Assembly (NCBI RefSeq): GCF_006363815.1
Contig: NZ_RRYT01000006.1
Coordinates: 62,216-126,215 of the forward strand
Direction of reading: 5' to 3'
DNA from: Thermomonospora catenispora
Lineage (GTDB): Bacteria > Actinomycetota > Actinomycetes > Streptosporangiales > Streptosporangiaceae
Length of the DNA stretch: 64,000 nt
The notes below the pieces were generated by a model. That model worked only from the letters and a program-made list of their open reading frames with translations, had not been told where the DNA came from and ran no database searches. The translations under genes and the position numbers were made by a program. This document shows positions 35,940-46,397 of the stretch, one piece after another (the first letter of the stretch is position 1; each line of letters starts with the position of its first letter).

Positions 35940-38252
35940 GTGACCCGGCACAATGCTGATGTGCATGATCCGCGTCCTTCGCCGCAGGTCGGTGCGTCCG
36001 AGGCGGTCCGGGGCGAATCGGTGCTGGAGGCGGTGCTGGAACGCATCACCTTCGTCAACGAGGAGACCGGATACACCATCGCCCGGGTGGCCACCGAACG
36101 GTCCGGCCCCGACCTGTTGACCGTGGTGGGGCCGCTGCAGGGCGCCCAGATCGGCGAGAGCCTGCGGCTGCGCGGCCGGTGGACCTCCCACCCCAAGTAC
36201 GGACGGCAGTTCCAGGTGCATTCGTTCACCACGGTGCTGCCGGCCACCGTGCAAGGGCTGCGGCGGTACCTGGGGTCCGGGCTGATCAAGGGGATCGGCC
36301 CGACGATGGCCGAGCGGATGGTGGATCACTTCGGCACCGACATCCTGCGGGTCATCGAGGAGGAGCCCGAGCGGCTGACCGAGGTCCACGGGCTGGGGCC
36401 CAAGCGGATGCGGCGGATCGCCGAGGCCTGGGAGGAGCAGAAGGCCATCAAAGAGGTGATGGTGTTCCTCTCGGACGTGGGGGTGTCCACCTCGCTGGCG
36501 GTCCGCATCTACAAGACCTACGGGGACGCCGCCGTCGACGTGGTGCGGGAGGAGCCCTATCGGCTGGCCGCCGACGTGTGGGGCATCGGGTTCAAGACCG
36601 CTGACACCATCGCCCAGGCGGTCGGCATCCCCCACGACAGTCCGGAGCGGATCAAGGCCGGCCTGCGCCACACCCTCTCCCAGGCCGCCGACGACGGGCA
36701 CTGCTATCTGCCCGAGCCGAACCTGCTCACCGAGGCCGCCAAGATCCTCCAGGTCGACCCCGCCCGGGTCGGTCCCTGTCTGGAGGAGCTGGCCGCGGAC
36801 GAGGGGGTGGTGCGGGAGACGGTGCGCACCGTCGGCGGTCACCAGGTGCCGGCGGTGTATCTGCCGCCGTTCCATCGGGCCGAGTGCTCACTGGCGACCG
36901 CTCTGCTGGGGTTGCTGCGCTGCGACGTCGACCGGCTGAGCTCCTTCGGCGAGGTGGACTGGGAGGCGGCGTTGGGCTGGCTGGCCCGGCGCACCGGCCA
37001 GCGGCTGGCCGAGGAGCAGCGTCAGGCGGTCCGGCTCGCGCTCACCCGCAAGGTCGCCGTGCTCACCGGCGGCCCGGGCTGCGGCAAGAGCTTCACCGTC
37101 CGTTCGGTGGTGGAGCTGGCCCGGGCCAAGAGGGCCAAGGTGCTGTTGGTCGCCCCGACCGGTCGCGCCGCCAAGCGGCTGGCCGAGCTGACCGGTCACG
37201 ACGCCTCCACCGTGCATCGGCTGCTGGAGCTGCAGCCGGGCGGGGACCCCAAATACGACCGCGACCATCCGCTGGACGCCGACCTGGTGGTGGTGGACGA
37301 GTGCTCCATGCTGGACCTCATCCTGGCCAACAAGCTCGTCAAGGCCATCCCGCCCGGTGCGCATCTGCTGCTGGTGGGCGACGTCGATCAGCTTCCCTCG
37401 GTCGGTGCCGGGGAGGTGCTGCGCGACCTGCTGGCCGCCGACGCCGTCCCGCATGTCCGGCTCACCAGGATCTTCCGGCAGGCGCAGCAGTCCGGGATCG
37501 TGGTCAACGCCCACAAGGTGAACGCCGGTGAGCCGCCGGCCCTGACCGGTTTCGACGACTTCTTCTGGTTCGGTTGCGATCCGCCCGCCGACTCCGGTCT
37601 GCATCCGGCGGAGGAGACCGCCAAGCTGGTGGTCGACATCGTCGCCCGCCGCATTCCCGCTCGTTTCGGGCTGGATCCCCGCCGGGACGTGCAGGTGCTG
37701 GCCCCCATGCATCGGGGTCCGGCGGGGGCGGCCAGTCTCAACGCCCTGCTGCAGGAGGCGCTCACCCCCTACCGGGAGGGTGTTCCCGAGCGCCGTCACG
37801 GCAGCCGGGTGTTCCGTCCCGGCGACAAGGTCACCCAGCTGCGCAACAACTACGACAAGGGCCGGGCCGGGGTCTTCAACGGCACCGTCGGCGTCGTCAC
37901 CGCCGTCTCCCCCGAGGAGGGCGTCCTCACCGTCACCACCGACGAGGACGAGAGCGTCGACTACGACTTCGCCGAGCTCGACGAGCTCGCTCATGCGTAT
38001 GCGGTGACCATTCACCGGTCGCAGGGCAGCGAGTACCCGGCCGTGGTCATTCCCGTGACCATGAGCGCCTGGATGATGCTGCAGCGCAACCTGCTGTACA
38101 CGGCGATCACCCGGGCCCGCAAGCTCGTCGTCCTGGTGGGGTCCCGTCGTGCCCTGGCCGTCGCCGTCCGCACCCCGGGGGCGGGCCGCCGGCACACCGC
38201 GCTCGCCCATCGTCTCCAGTCCGCTTTCCGGCCTTCCTCGCAGCCGGGATGA
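35940..38252 (+). CDS. recD2: RecD2-type DNA helicase
   Basis: 770 residues from GTG 35940 (GGGGAG upstream). An OB-like N-terminus is followed by tandem helix-hairpin-helix motifs (GLIKGIGPTMAERMVDHFG, VHGLGPKRMRRIAEAW, VWGIGFKTADTIAQ). A superfamily 1B helicase core then has motif I GGPGCGKS (Cys-Ser in place of the usual Thr-Thr), motif II VVDECSML, LLVGDVDQLPSVGAG and the C-terminal HRSQGSEYP and AITRARK. This is the stand-alone RecD2 form with the long N-terminal extension, a 5'-3' helicase in recombination and replication-fork repair, independent of RecBC. It stands alone and is ordinary for its family. Confidence 0.92.
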   Translation: MTRHNADVHDPRPSPQVGASEAVRGESVLEAVLERITFVNEETGYTIARVATERSGPDLLTVVGPLQGAQIGESLRLRGRWTSHPKYGRQFQVHSFTTVLPATVQGLRRYLGSGLIKGIGPTMAERMVDHFGTDILRVIEEEPERLTEVHGLGPKRMRRIAEAWEEQKAIKEVMVFLSDVGVSTSLAVRIYKTYGDAAVDVVREEPYRLAADVWGIGFKTADTIAQAVGIPHDSPERIKAGLRHTLSQAADDGHCYLPEPNLLTEAAKILQVDPARVGPCLEELAADEGVVRETVRTVGGHQVPAVYLPPFHRAECSLATALLGLLRCDVDRLSSFGEVDWEAALGWLARRTGQRLAEEQRQAVRLALTRKVAVLTGGPGCGKSFTVRSVVELARAKRAKVLLVAPTGRAAKRLAELTGHDASTVHRLLELQPGGDPKYDRDHPLDADLVVVDECSMLDLILANKLVKAIPPGAHLLLVGDVDQLPSVGAGEVLRDLLAADAVPHVRLTRIFRQAQQSGIVVNAHKVNAGEPPALTGFDDFFWFGCDPPADSGLHPAEETAKLVVDIVARRIPARFGLDPRRDVQVLAPMHRGPAGAASLNALLQEALTPYREGVPERRHGSRVFRPGDKVTQLRNNYDKGRAGVFNGTVGVVTAVSPEEGVLTVTTDEDESVDYDFAELDELAHAYAVTIHRSQGSEYPAVVIPVTMSAWMMLQRNLLYTAITRARKLVVLVGSRRALAVAVRTPGAGRRHTALAHRLQSAFRPSSQPG

Positions 38253-38525
38253 GGAGGGCTCCCGGCGTGCTCCCCGGTGCTCTCGGGCGTGCGCGTCGTC
38301 TCTCCCGCCGTCGGCCGCCCGACGGAGGCGGCGTCATCGTGCCCGGCCGCGCCCGGGCCGCCGCTGGTTTCTGCATGCGACCGGGGCGGAGCCCGGTGAG
38401 GGTCGTGCCGCGTCATGACGGCCCGATTCGCTCCCGGGCGGGTCGCGGTCCCGCATGCCGGGGCTCACCGCTCACCGCGGTGCTACGGTTCAGGAGAGCC
38501 GAGGAAGCCCTGGACGGTTCCCGAG

Positions 38526-38957
38526 ATGACCTCTTCGCCCGATCGCCGCGCACCCGCTCCCGAGCGGAGCGGCGGATTTCTGCAGTGGGTCCGGTTCTTT
38601 CGCTACTGCGCGGTCTGCGTCGTGGCGGCCTTCATTTCGTTCACCGCCTTCTCTGATCCCGAACGCATGCCGGACGGTTTCTCTCCGGTCGCCGGCGTGG
38701 TCGGGACGGTGCTGCTCGGCTCGTTCCTCTGCGCGGCGGCGGTCGTCGCGGAGCTGGGCGGTCGTGACGCCGCCACGCTGCTGAAGGTGGCGCTGGGCGC
38801 ATGGATCGTCGGCATCCTCGGGATGGTGTACGGCGCGGTGGTGGTGCTCGTGACCGCCGCGTTCTCCGACCTTCTGGTGACGCTGCTCGTCGGGCTTCTC
38901 CTTCTCGCCGCCATGCCGCCGCGCCGCTCGGCCGGCCGGGGCGGCGCCCGTCGTTAA
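38526..38957 (+). CDS. Small four-helix membrane protein
   Basis: 143 residues from ATG 38526 (GGACGG upstream). There are four hydrophobic segments at about residues 24-42, 54-74, 86-113 and 116-131, with a basic tail. No family recognised. It is transcribed after recD2 with a 270-bp gap, so it probably has its own promoter. Confidence 0.65.
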   Translation: MTSSPDRRAPAPERSGGFLQWVRFFRYCAVCVVAAFISFTAFSDPERMPDGFSPVAGVVGTVLLGSFLCAAAVVAELGGRDAATLLKVALGAWIVGILGMVYGAVVVLVTAAFSDLLVTLLVGLLLLAAMPPRRSAGRGGARR

Positions 38958-39269
38958 CCGATGCCGGCGAGAGGGTCACCGGGGTTCTCTCGACGCGCCG
39001 GGGGTGCAGGTCAGCGGGCCGGTGGTCGCGGGATCCCGCCGGGGCGGTCCCGGCGGACGCACGGATCCGAGCGGGCGGGCCCTCTTCCCGAGGGCGCCCG
39101 GCGCCCGGAGGCCTTGGCCGGCCCTCTCGAGGGTCATCGTGTCGACCGGGCTGGCCTCACCCCTGCGCCCGGCCCGACACGTCACCGTGAGCGGGGTGTG
39201 AGCCGCGTGCTCGCGGACGGCGCATCGTTCTTCTGCGGCCGGGGCGTCGGGCTCGGGGCCGCCGAGGGC
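38958..39269. other. Convergent spacer
   Basis: About 310 bases between converging genes with nothing recognised. Confidence 0.4.
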
Positions 39270-40358
39270 TCATTCCTCGACCGGGCGGAACCGGATGTCG
39301 TGGGCTTCGCAGTCGGCGGCGCCGAAGCGCAGCAGCCGCTCGCCCTCGGCGACGACGGCCGCCTCTTCTTCCGCGGACAGCGGCTCGAACAGCCGGATGT
39401 CCAGCGTGGCGGTCTGCTTGTCCCGTTTGACGGCCCACAGTCCGCGCACGAAGCCGTCCACTGTCAGCGTCGCGTCGATCCAGGCGTACGTGCGCTGTTC
39501 CTCGGTCACGATGCGGGAGCGGTCGTGGTAGGCGAGCACCACGTTGTCGAGCGCGGCCAGGAACCGCACCGGGGCGGGCGTGTCCGGGTCGGGGCGCGGC
39601 GCGTCGGGCAGGTCGAACAGCTCCCGTCCGTTCTCGTCCCGGAAGGTGCGCAGCTTCGGGCGGAGCGGTTCGATGGCCTCCTTCAGCCCGGTCAGCCCGC
39701 TCCAGGCCCGCACGTCGCTGACCGTCGCCGGGCCGAAGGCCGCCAGGTAGCGCCGGATGAGGTCCTGCACCGACGGTTTCGTCGACAGCGGCCGGCCGAG
39801 CCAGTGCTCGGCGAGCGCGAACGGCGTGGCGCCGCGCCGCCGCCACAGGCCGTCGGGCGGCGGGTGCAGGACCGGCAGCAGATGCTGCGCCGACCGGGCC
39901 AGCGCCACCCGGTCCCGCCCGGGCCATCGCTCGGCCAGCGCCCTGCCCAGCTCGGGCCGGGTCACCGTGCCGGTTCCGATGATCTCGCGGGCGGCACGGG
40001 CCAGCTCGGCCAGGTCGATGCCCTCGGTCTGACGGCGGAAGGTCCCTTTCTGCAGGGTGGCCAGCAGCCGGTCGAACAGCGGCCGGAAGCGCACATAGTC
40101 GTCGGCGGTGAGCAGGTGCTGGGTGCCGCGGAACATCATCGCCCGTACCACTCGGCGGTCGTGCAGCAGGCGGGTCAGGTCCTCGATCCGGAATCCCTCG
40201 ATCCGTGACCACAGGCCGAAGTAGGGCGGGTCCGGGTCCTGGCCCTGCAGGCCGACCAGATGCTCGATCACCTTGAGGGGCGGCCGGTCGACCCGGCGCA
40301 ACAGCAGCTGGCGCTCCAGTGTGGCCCGGTTGAGCGCCCGGCGGGTCAGGGTCTCCAT
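39270..40358 (-). CDS. Winged-helix DNA-binding domain protein (HTH_42)
   Basis: 362 residues. The protein fits the winged-helix DNA-binding domain family that includes E. coli YcaQ, a DNA glycosylase for interstrand crosslinks. Supporting pieces are LTRRALNRATLERQLLL, VEHLVGLQGQDPDPPYFGLW, LAALDNVVLAYHDRSRI and DGFVRGLWAV. The family's QxQ-type motif near the N-terminus is present as LQGQDP. A role in DNA repair is plausible but not shown. It is a single gene. Confidence 0.82.
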   Translation of the reverse strand: METLTRRALNRATLERQLLLRRVDRPPLKVIEHLVGLQGQDPDPPYFGLWSRIEGFRIEDLTRLLHDRRVVRAMMFRGTQHLLTADDYVRFRPLFDRLLATLQKGTFRRQTEGIDLAELARAAREIIGTGTVTRPELGRALAERWPGRDRVALARSAQHLLPVLHPPPDGLWRRRGATPFALAEHWLGRPLSTKPSVQDLIRRYLAAFGPATVSDVRAWSGLTGLKEAIEPLRPKLRTFRDENGRELFDLPDAPRPDPDTPAPVRFLAALDNVVLAYHDRSRIVTEEQRTYAWIDATLTVDGFVRGLWAVKRDKQTATLDIRLFEPLSAEEEAAVVAEGERLLRFGAADCEAHDIRFRPVEE

Positions 40359-41391
40359 GACGTCCTTTCACACCATCGGCCGGACCTCCAGCGGAATCTG
40401 AAATATTTTAATCGATGCCACCGAGAAGTGAATCGACTTCTGATATCGGTTCGGATGTCGCCGGGAGTCCGCCGACCCATTTTCTGCGTGCGACTCGTGG
40501 CCCGTGCGGCGGGCGACCGTATGCGACGCAGACGGTCCAGGCCGCAAGAACCGGCGTCAACCGACGATCGAGCAGAACGAGCACAGAAAGGGATTTTGAG
40601 GTTCTCTCCGTGCGATAGGCCGCAGGCGGGTCGGGGCCGGCACGCCCCGCCGTACCGTTGTGAGCATGGGCCTGCCGGCACCGTGGCCTTCGGCGACGTC
40701 CGCCGGCGGCTCGCCCGGAAGGGCTCGGCGGCCGTTTCCAGCCGAGTTCATGCAGGACGTTGCGCGCGTCGCCGCCCCATACCGCCGCCCGTGAAGCAGG
40801 CGCAGGACATCGGCGCAGAAACGCGGCGCCACCGACACGCTCATCTCTCTCAAGAAGGGGCGCCGGGACGTCGCCGGAAATAGAATGCCGGCCATGGAGT
40901 GCGGAGGACGCCTGAGAAGCCCTCCACGGCAGGTGCTCTTCGGTCGACGCCACCGCTCTCACCGACGTCGTCGAACGTCGAGAGGCGTCGGCGCACGCTC
41001 ACGCCCGGAAGACGGAACCGGCACGTCGCAGGAGATACCGCCGCCCTTTCGTGCGCATTTCACCGGCTCCGCGTCGACGCAGGCCGTCATGCCGCTTCCG
41101 CCGTTCCGGCTCCCCCCTCTTCGCCGTGAGGGGCCTCCCGGCCGCCGCGGAACCGGTCATTCCGGCGGACGAGCTCCCCGACGGCCGGGGCGGCCGGAAC
41201 GGAAACGACCTCGAGACCGACGCGCCGGCAGGCGCATCGAACGACCGACGGCGCCGCGTCCGGCCCTCGCGGTCCGCCGCCGCACGCCGCACCGCAGAGC
41301 CGCCCCGCCCGCACCGTCGCCCCCCTGATCGGCGGGCGGCCGAGGGCGGCCGACGACCGAAAGGGCGAGAATCCCTGAACACCGCGTGGAG
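40359..41391. other. About 1 kb without a recognised gene
   Basis: Very GC-rich. Frames are Arg/Pro-rich and without motifs on both strands. It contains the promoter side of the winged-helix gene. Confidence 0.4.
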
Positions 41392-42027
41392 ATGAGCACG
41401 ACCGCCCCGTACCGAGTTCTCTACGGCACCCTCTCCGCCATAGCGCAAGGGGTCACTTTTCTGGCGGTGATATTCTGCTTCGGCGCGCACCTGGTCGACC
41501 ATCTGTCCCTCAAGTCGAGCAGGCACACGACGCCGGAGACCGATCTGAACACCTATTTCCTGGTGTGGTCGTTCGGCATCGCCCTCATCGTCGGGCTGGT
41601 CATGGCCCGGAAAGTCGGCAGGGGGACCTGCTGCGCGTCGGCCGCCGTGCTGATGCTCCTCGCCGAGATCTCGATCCATGTGATCCACGTGTCCGGGCGA
41701 GGCCACACCGTCCCGGCCGCCGCCGTCGGAGCGGCGCTCGGTTTCAGCTTCGCCGGGTCCTTCGAAGTCGTCGGCTCATTCGTGGCGACGGTGAGCGCGA
41801 TCGCCGCGGAGATAGCGATGAACCGCTTCTTCAGCGGCCTGCAGGACAGGCTGGACTCCTCCCCGGTGGAACAGATAAACGCCCTGTCCGCCGCAATGGC
41901 GCACCCTTTCCTGACGGCGTCCGTCCTGCTCGTGGCCGTGCAGTTCATCTTGTCCTGGCGTGGAGACGATCGCAGACCGCCTCCGCGCTGGACGTCGCTT
42001 TCTGATGCGTGGCCCGGCGACCTTTGA
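41392..42027 (+). CDS. Membrane protein of unknown function
   Basis: 211 residues from ATG 41392 (GTG two codons earlier is possible). About five hydrophobic segments: residues 14-34, 56-72, 80-97, 106-124 and 174-191. Several helices contain His and Cys (CFGAHLVDHL, EISIHVIHVSG) but no known motif. It is convergent with the kynureninase gene. No family recognised. Confidence 0.6.
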   Translation: MSTTAPYRVLYGTLSAIAQGVTFLAVIFCFGAHLVDHLSLKSSRHTTPETDLNTYFLVWSFGIALIVGLVMARKVGRGTCCASAAVLMLLAEISIHVIHVSGRGHTVPAAAVGAALGFSFAGSFEVVGSFVATVSAIAAEIAMNRFFSGLQDRLDSSPVEQINALSAAMAHPFLTASVLLVAVQFILSWRGDDRRPPPRWTSLSDAWPGDL

Positions 42028-42333
42028 TCCTCGGCACCGAGTCCGGACTCCGGCTCGTCCCCCGAGCCGGGCGGGCTCGGTGTGGAGGATCCGATGCGCC
42101 GCCGCGCCATGCATCGCGCGGCGGCCCGTCGGCCGTCGCCCGCGGCCCCGCCGGCCGGCACCGACGCTCCACGGCCGCCCGCCGGGTCCGGCCGCGCTCC
42201 GGCGGGTGGGCACGGCCGGGCGGCCTGGCGGACCCGGGGTCCGTGCGGCTCGGGTCGGTCCGCCGACCGCCCCGGACGCCCGGTCAGCGGCGGCCGCGGA
42301 CGCGGTCGCGCGCCGGGAACCGGACGGGGGCGC
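42028..42333. other. Convergent spacer
   Basis: About 300 bases; no gene, and no clear terminator with a T-run. Confidence 0.4.
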
Positions 42334-43587
42334 TCATGCGCGTTCCTCGGCGAGGGCCTCCGCGACCATGGTCAGTCCGAGGGCGACCTCGGAGAAGGAG
42401 GTGCTCAACGGGGACAGGCCGACCCGCAGCCCGCACGGCGGCCGGAAGTCCGGGATCACTCCCCGGGTCCACAGCCGGGCGGTGACGCGCTTGAAGTCGG
42501 GGTGATCGAAGGTGACGTGGCCGCCTCGCTCGTCGGCGGCGCGCGGGGAGGCGAGGCGGACCCCCAGCGGGGCGAGCAGGTCGTCCGCGGCCTCGATCGC
42601 GAAGCCCGTCAGCTGCACCGACTTGGCCCGGATCGCGGGCATGCCCGCCTCCTCGATGAGCGCGAGCATGTCGCGCATCGGGAGCATGCCCACGATGGGC
42701 GGGGTCCCGCTGATGAAGCGTCTGATGCCGTCGGCCGGCTCATAGCGCTCGCCCATCGCGAACGGGTCGCCGGCGCCCATCCACCCTTGGATCGGCTGGC
42801 GCAGCCGGTCGTGCAGGCGGCGGGCGACGTAGGCGAAGGCCGGGGCTCCGGGACCGCCGTTGAGATACTTGTAGGTGCACCCCACGGCCAGGTCCACCTC
42901 GTGCTCGTCCAGCGCCAGCTCCACCGCCCCGGCCGAATGGCACAGGTCCCAGAGCATGAGCGCGCCCGCCTCGTGCGCGGCCGCGGTGATCGCGGGGAGG
43001 TCCGCCATGTACCCGGACCGGTAGGCGATGTGGCTGAGCACGACGAGGGCGGTGCGCGGCCCCGTCACCGCCCGGACCTGCTCGACCGTCACCCCCGCGG
43101 ACGGGTCGGGGGTGATCCAGCGGATCGTCAGGCCCCGCTCGGCGGCGACGCCCTCGACGACGAACCTGTCGGTGGGGAAGTTGTCGGTGTCGATGACGAT
43201 CTCGTCGCGTCCGGGGCGGGCGTCCACCGCGGCCCGGATGAGCTTGTAGAGCATGACCGTGGTGGAGTCGGCGACCACCGTCTGCCCGGGTCCGGCCCCG
43301 AGCACGACCCGGCCGATGAGGTCGCCCAGTTCGGTGGGGGCGTCCATCCAGCCCTCGTCCCAGGAGCGGATCAGACGGTCGCCCCACGGCCCGTCCACGA
43401 AGCGGGCGAGGTTGTCGCGGGTCGCCTTGAGGGGGCGGCCCAGGGAGTTGCCGTCGAGGTAGGCGATCACGTCGTCGCTCTCGACGAAGGCCGACCGGTA
43501 TCCGGCGAGGGGGTCGGCGGCGTCCAGGGCGGCCGCCCTCTCCTTGAGGGCGACGGGAACGCGGGTGGCGATGTCGTCGGTTGTCAC
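42334..43587 (-). CDS. kynU: Kynureninase
   Basis: 417 residues; a PLP enzyme that cleaves kynurenine to anthranilate and alanine. Family motifs: YLDGNSLGRPL near the N-terminus, SWDEGWMDAP, VVLSHIAYRSGYMADL, WDLCHSAGAVE, the PLP lysine in CTYKYLNGGPGAPAF, and TFDHPDFKRV with LRVGLSPL at the end. The length is normal. The start overlaps the amidohydrolase stop by four bases, so it is the last gene of the tryptophan-degradation operon. Anthranilate may feed primary metabolism or an anthranilate-based product made elsewhere. Confidence 0.94.
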   Translation of the reverse strand: MTTDDIATRVPVALKERAAALDAADPLAGYRSAFVESDDVIAYLDGNSLGRPLKATRDNLARFVDGPWGDRLIRSWDEGWMDAPTELGDLIGRVVLGAGPGQTVVADSTTVMLYKLIRAAVDARPGRDEIVIDTDNFPTDRFVVEGVAAERGLTIRWITPDPSAGVTVEQVRAVTGPRTALVVLSHIAYRSGYMADLPAITAAAHEAGALMLWDLCHSAGAVELALDEHEVDLAVGCTYKYLNGGPGAPAFAYVARRLHDRLRQPIQGWMGAGDPFAMGERYEPADGIRRFISGTPPIVGMLPMRDMLALIEEAGMPAIRAKSVQLTGFAIEAADDLLAPLGVRLASPRAADERGGHVTFDHPDFKRVTARLWTRGVIPDFRPPCGLRVGLSPLSTSFSEVALGLTMVAEALAEERA

Positions 43588-44582
43588 AGGACGTCCTGGG
43601 GGTAGGCGGCGGTGAAGCGCCGTGCGGTGGAGAGCCAGGTCACCAGTTCTTCGCCCGTGGTGGGCAGGGGCAGGGGCGACACCAGGGCCCGGTCGGCGGG
43701 GATGGCCGGGCCGGCGGGTCCGACGAGGGCGGTGATGAGCTCATCGCCCTCGAGGCCGGCCCGGTGGAGGGCCCGGATCTCGGTCTCGTTCGGGCCGACG
43801 GGGGTGGGGCCGTTGCCCATGTCCGTTCCGTAGACGACCCGGCCGCCCAGGGCCCGGAAGCGTCGGATGTTGTCGATCGCGACGTCCCGGTCGCGGGGGT
43901 CGTGGACGGCCAGGGTCGAGATCCAGGTCATGTGCGCGCCGCGGGCGAGCACGCGGTCGGGGATCCGTTCGGTCCAGGGGGCGTGGACGAGGACGTCGGC
44001 GCCCGCGTCGATGGCGCGGGCCGCCTGCCCCGGTCCCTCCGCGTGCACGAGGGCCGGCAGCCCCGCGGCATGGGCGGCGTCGACCAGGGCGTGCAGCACC
44101 TCGTCGCCGAGCAGCGGGAGTCCGGAATGCAGGGCGATCTTGACGGCGTCGGCTCCGCATTCCCCGACGGCCCGGACGGCGGCGCGGGCGTCCGCGGCGT
44201 CGGTGACGGCCCGTACGGCCGCGTCCGGGGCCCAGGGACGGCCCGAGGGGTATCCGCCCGGGGCCGTGTGGAACGGCCCGGCGATGCGGACCGTCACGCC
44301 CGCGGGCGGGCGGGCGCGCCAATCCGCCGCCGTCTCGGGGATCCAGCCCAGGTCGTGGACCTCGACCAGGGGGCCGTCGGCCAGCCGCGCCCTGTCCACC
44401 AGGCCCAGGTGGACGTGCCGGTCGACGATCCCCGGCAGGATCGTGATCCGGCGGCGGGGGACCGCCGGGGGCGCGTCGGCCCGTTCGATGCGGCCGTCGA
44501 CGACGCGGAGGGCCGTGACGCCCGTACGGGCGCCGAGCCAGGCGTCGTCGACGAGGAAGGGCGGGGCCTGGCGGTCAGCCAC
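43584..44582 (-). CDS. Amidohydrolase, candidate kynurenine formamidase
   Basis: 332 residues of the metal-dependent amidohydrolase superfamily. Seen are the H-V-H pair in [11 protein letters not shown] (about residues 54-58), a lysine in [10 protein letters not shown] that may be carbamylated, LVHAEG for the next metal His, another His in [10 protein letters not shown] and the catalytic Asp in YGTDMGNG. It lies between the dioxygenase and kynureninase genes and overlaps both. The step between those enzymes is hydrolysis of N-formylkynurenine, and no KynB-type formamidase is visible nearby. The assignment to that step is inference from position and chemistry. Confidence 0.7.
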   Translation of the reverse strand: MADRQAPPFLVDDAWLGARTGVTALRVVDGRIERADAPPAVPRRRITILPGIVDRHVHLGLVDRARLADGPLVEVHDLGWIPETAADWRARPPAGVTVRIAGPFHTAPGGYPSGRPWAPDAAVRAVTDAADARAAVRAVGECGADAVKIALHSGLPLLGDEVLHALVDAAHAAGLPALVHAEGPGQAARAIDAGADVLVHAPWTERIPDRVLARGAHMTWISTLAVHDPRDRDVAIDNIRRFRALGGRVVYGTDMGNGPTPVGPNETEIRALHRAGLEGDELITALVGPAGPAIPADRALVSPLPLPTTGEELVTWLSTARRFTAAYPQDVL

Positions 44583-45429
44583 CGAGCTCCGTCCGGACCG
44601 CGATCAGTTCGGGGAAGAACGTCAGCTCCAGGGCTCGTCGCAGGAACGCCACGCCGGTGGAGCCGCCGGTGCCGCGCTTGTGCCCGATGGTCCTTTGGAC
44701 CGTTTGAAGGTGGCGGAAGCGCCAGAGCTGGACGGCGTCCTCGAGGTCGACCAGGTCCTCGCAGGTCTCGTACAGCTCCCAGTGGGCGGCCGTGTCCCGG
44801 TAGATGGCGCGGAACACCGGCACCAGGCCGGGCGCCTCGACCCAGGCCGCGCTGACGTCCCGGTCGAGCACCTCGGCGGGGACGTCGTGGCCGCGCCGGG
44901 CGAGCAGCCGCAGGAAGGCGTCGTAGACGGTGTGGCTGTGGAGGATGTCGGACAGCATCGCGTGCGCCGCCGGATCCGACTCGAAGACCGCGAGCATCTG
45001 CTCGTTCTTGTTGCCCAGCAGGAACTCGACCGCGCGGTACTGGTAGGACTGGAAGCCCGAGGCCGAGCCCAGCGCGCCGCGGAACTCGGCGTACTCGCTG
45101 GGGGTGAGCGTCGTCAGCACCGACCACTGCTCGATGAGCGTGCGGATGATGTGCTTGACCCGGGCCAGGCTCTTGCGCGCCGGGGACAGCTGGTCGGCGT
45201 CCAGTTGCCCGCGCGCCGCGAGCAGTTCGTGGACGAGGAGCTTGAGCCACAGCTCGGAGGTCTGGTGCTGGATGATGAACAGCAGCTCGTCGTGGTGCGG
45301 CGGCGTGCTCTTGGGGTGCTGGGCGGACAGCAGCACGTCCAGTTCGAGGTAGCTGCCGTAGCTCATGGTGGAGCTGAAGTCGGTGCGCACCCCGTCCTCG
45401 AGGTCGCGCACGCCGTTCTTGATCGACAT
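44575..45429 (-). CDS. kynA: Tryptophan 2,3-dioxygenase
   Basis: 284 residues; a heme enzyme that opens the indole ring of tryptophan to N-formylkynurenine. Key pieces: [20 protein letters not shown] with the distal histidine, [25 protein letters not shown], and the heme-ligand region [20 protein letters not shown] (proximal His at about 249). The length matches bacterial TDO. ATG 45429 follows GGAG at eight bases. It is the first gene of the operon and overlaps the amidohydrolase by eight bases. Confidence 0.95.
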   Translation of the reverse strand: MSIKNGVRDLEDGVRTDFSSTMSYGSYLELDVLLSAQHPKSTPPHHDELLFIIQHQTSELWLKLLVHELLAARGQLDADQLSPARKSLARVKHIIRTLIEQWSVLTTLTPSEYAEFRGALGSASGFQSYQYRAVEFLLGNKNEQMLAVFESDPAAHAMLSDILHSHTVYDAFLRLLARRGHDVPAEVLDRDVSAAWVEAPGLVPVFRAIYRDTAAHWELYETCEDLVDLEDAVQLWRFRHLQTVQRTIGHKRGTGGSTGVAFLRRALELTFFPELIAVRTELGG

Positions 45430-46275
45430 CGGGCACTCCGTTGTATCCGCAGTCGATGTGACAAAACCTTGACGAACGCTACCAATCGGAACATAACGTC
45501 GGGGTTTCGCGGGTCACCTGTTACCACACCGTGCCCAGGGGCGCCGCCCGCTCGGCGCGGTCGAGCGGCTCGGCCCGCCGGCTCCGCCCCCCGGCCCGGC
45601 GGACGGCGGCCGCGTCTTCCCGGCCGGGGCCGGCGATGAGCCGAGAGCGGGAGATGCCGCCGCGAGCCGGGAGGACGGACCCGGGGTTCCCCGGCGCCTC
45701 CTCTTCCGGTGGGCGCGACCCGGCGCCCACCGCGAGGGAACGCGATGGAACGTGTCGCGATCCGGGCGCGAGGAACGGCGGAGCGGTGAGGCCTCCGGGG
45801 CGAGGGAACGGACGGATCGGTCGGCCTTTCGCCCGCCCCGTGATCGTGCGGCGCTCCGCGCGACGGCCTCCGATGGCGAGGCGGCCTTCGCCGGCGCCTC
45901 GAAGAGGGGTGCGCCGCTTACTCGGCGGCCGGCGGACGGGCGTCGTCGAAGGCGATGCCCCGCCCGCCAGCCGCCGGTTTTCACTCTTTCGCCCACCGGG
46001 GCGATTTCGAGCGAGCCTGACATGTCAGCACCGAACGGTGTTCACGTTATAGAGGCGTTGTGATCAGAAGCGGGCTCGATTATCGACGAAGAAAGCCCGC
46101 CTGTCCGATCATCACCGATATGGGAAAGAATCTGCCCTAGCTCCCTGCCTGCCCAATGCCAAGGAGAGCTCGCACCCGTGGACCCGGGCCGAGCGCGCCG
46201 ACGAGACGACCTCATGATCATTTGAGGAGACGATCCGGCCGCGTCGGTGTATCGTGCAAGGAATCGCAGCAGCCC
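45430..46275. other. Spacer with a possible 15-codon leader frame
   Basis: About 850 bases. Most of it is GC-rich without motifs. At its right end AAGGAG (46161) precedes a 15-codon frame from GTG 46178 to TGA 46225, followed 50 bases later by the hairpin terminator upstream of the STAS gene. Confidence 0.35.
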
Positions 46276-46298
46276 GGCGCCGAGGACGGCGCCTTTTT
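46276..46298 (+). terminator. Intrinsic terminator or attenuator upstream of the STAS gene
   Basis: GGCGCC-GAGGAC-GGCGCC followed by TTTTT: a 6-bp stem, 6-base loop and a T-run, the classic intrinsic form and rare in such GC-rich DNA. It lies 100 bp before the STAS start and reads in the same direction, so it could attenuate that gene. Confidence 0.6.
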
Positions 46299-46397
46299 CG
46301 GCTACGGCATCGCCTTGCCATTTTTGTCATGATGCGTGGCCGTACCGGTGATGGAGGACGCAAGTGCCTGGTGACCTGACGAAGGAGTCAGTCCGGG

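Noticed and set aside
36888-38210. A 440-codon open frame on the - strand
   Set aside because: It lies opposite recD2; composition is His/Gly/Gln-rich with no domain.
42082-43605. A 507-codon open frame on the + strand
   Set aside because: It is antisense to kynureninase, which has full family motifs. The frame is open only because of high GC, and its translation is Gly/Arg/Val-rich without motifs.
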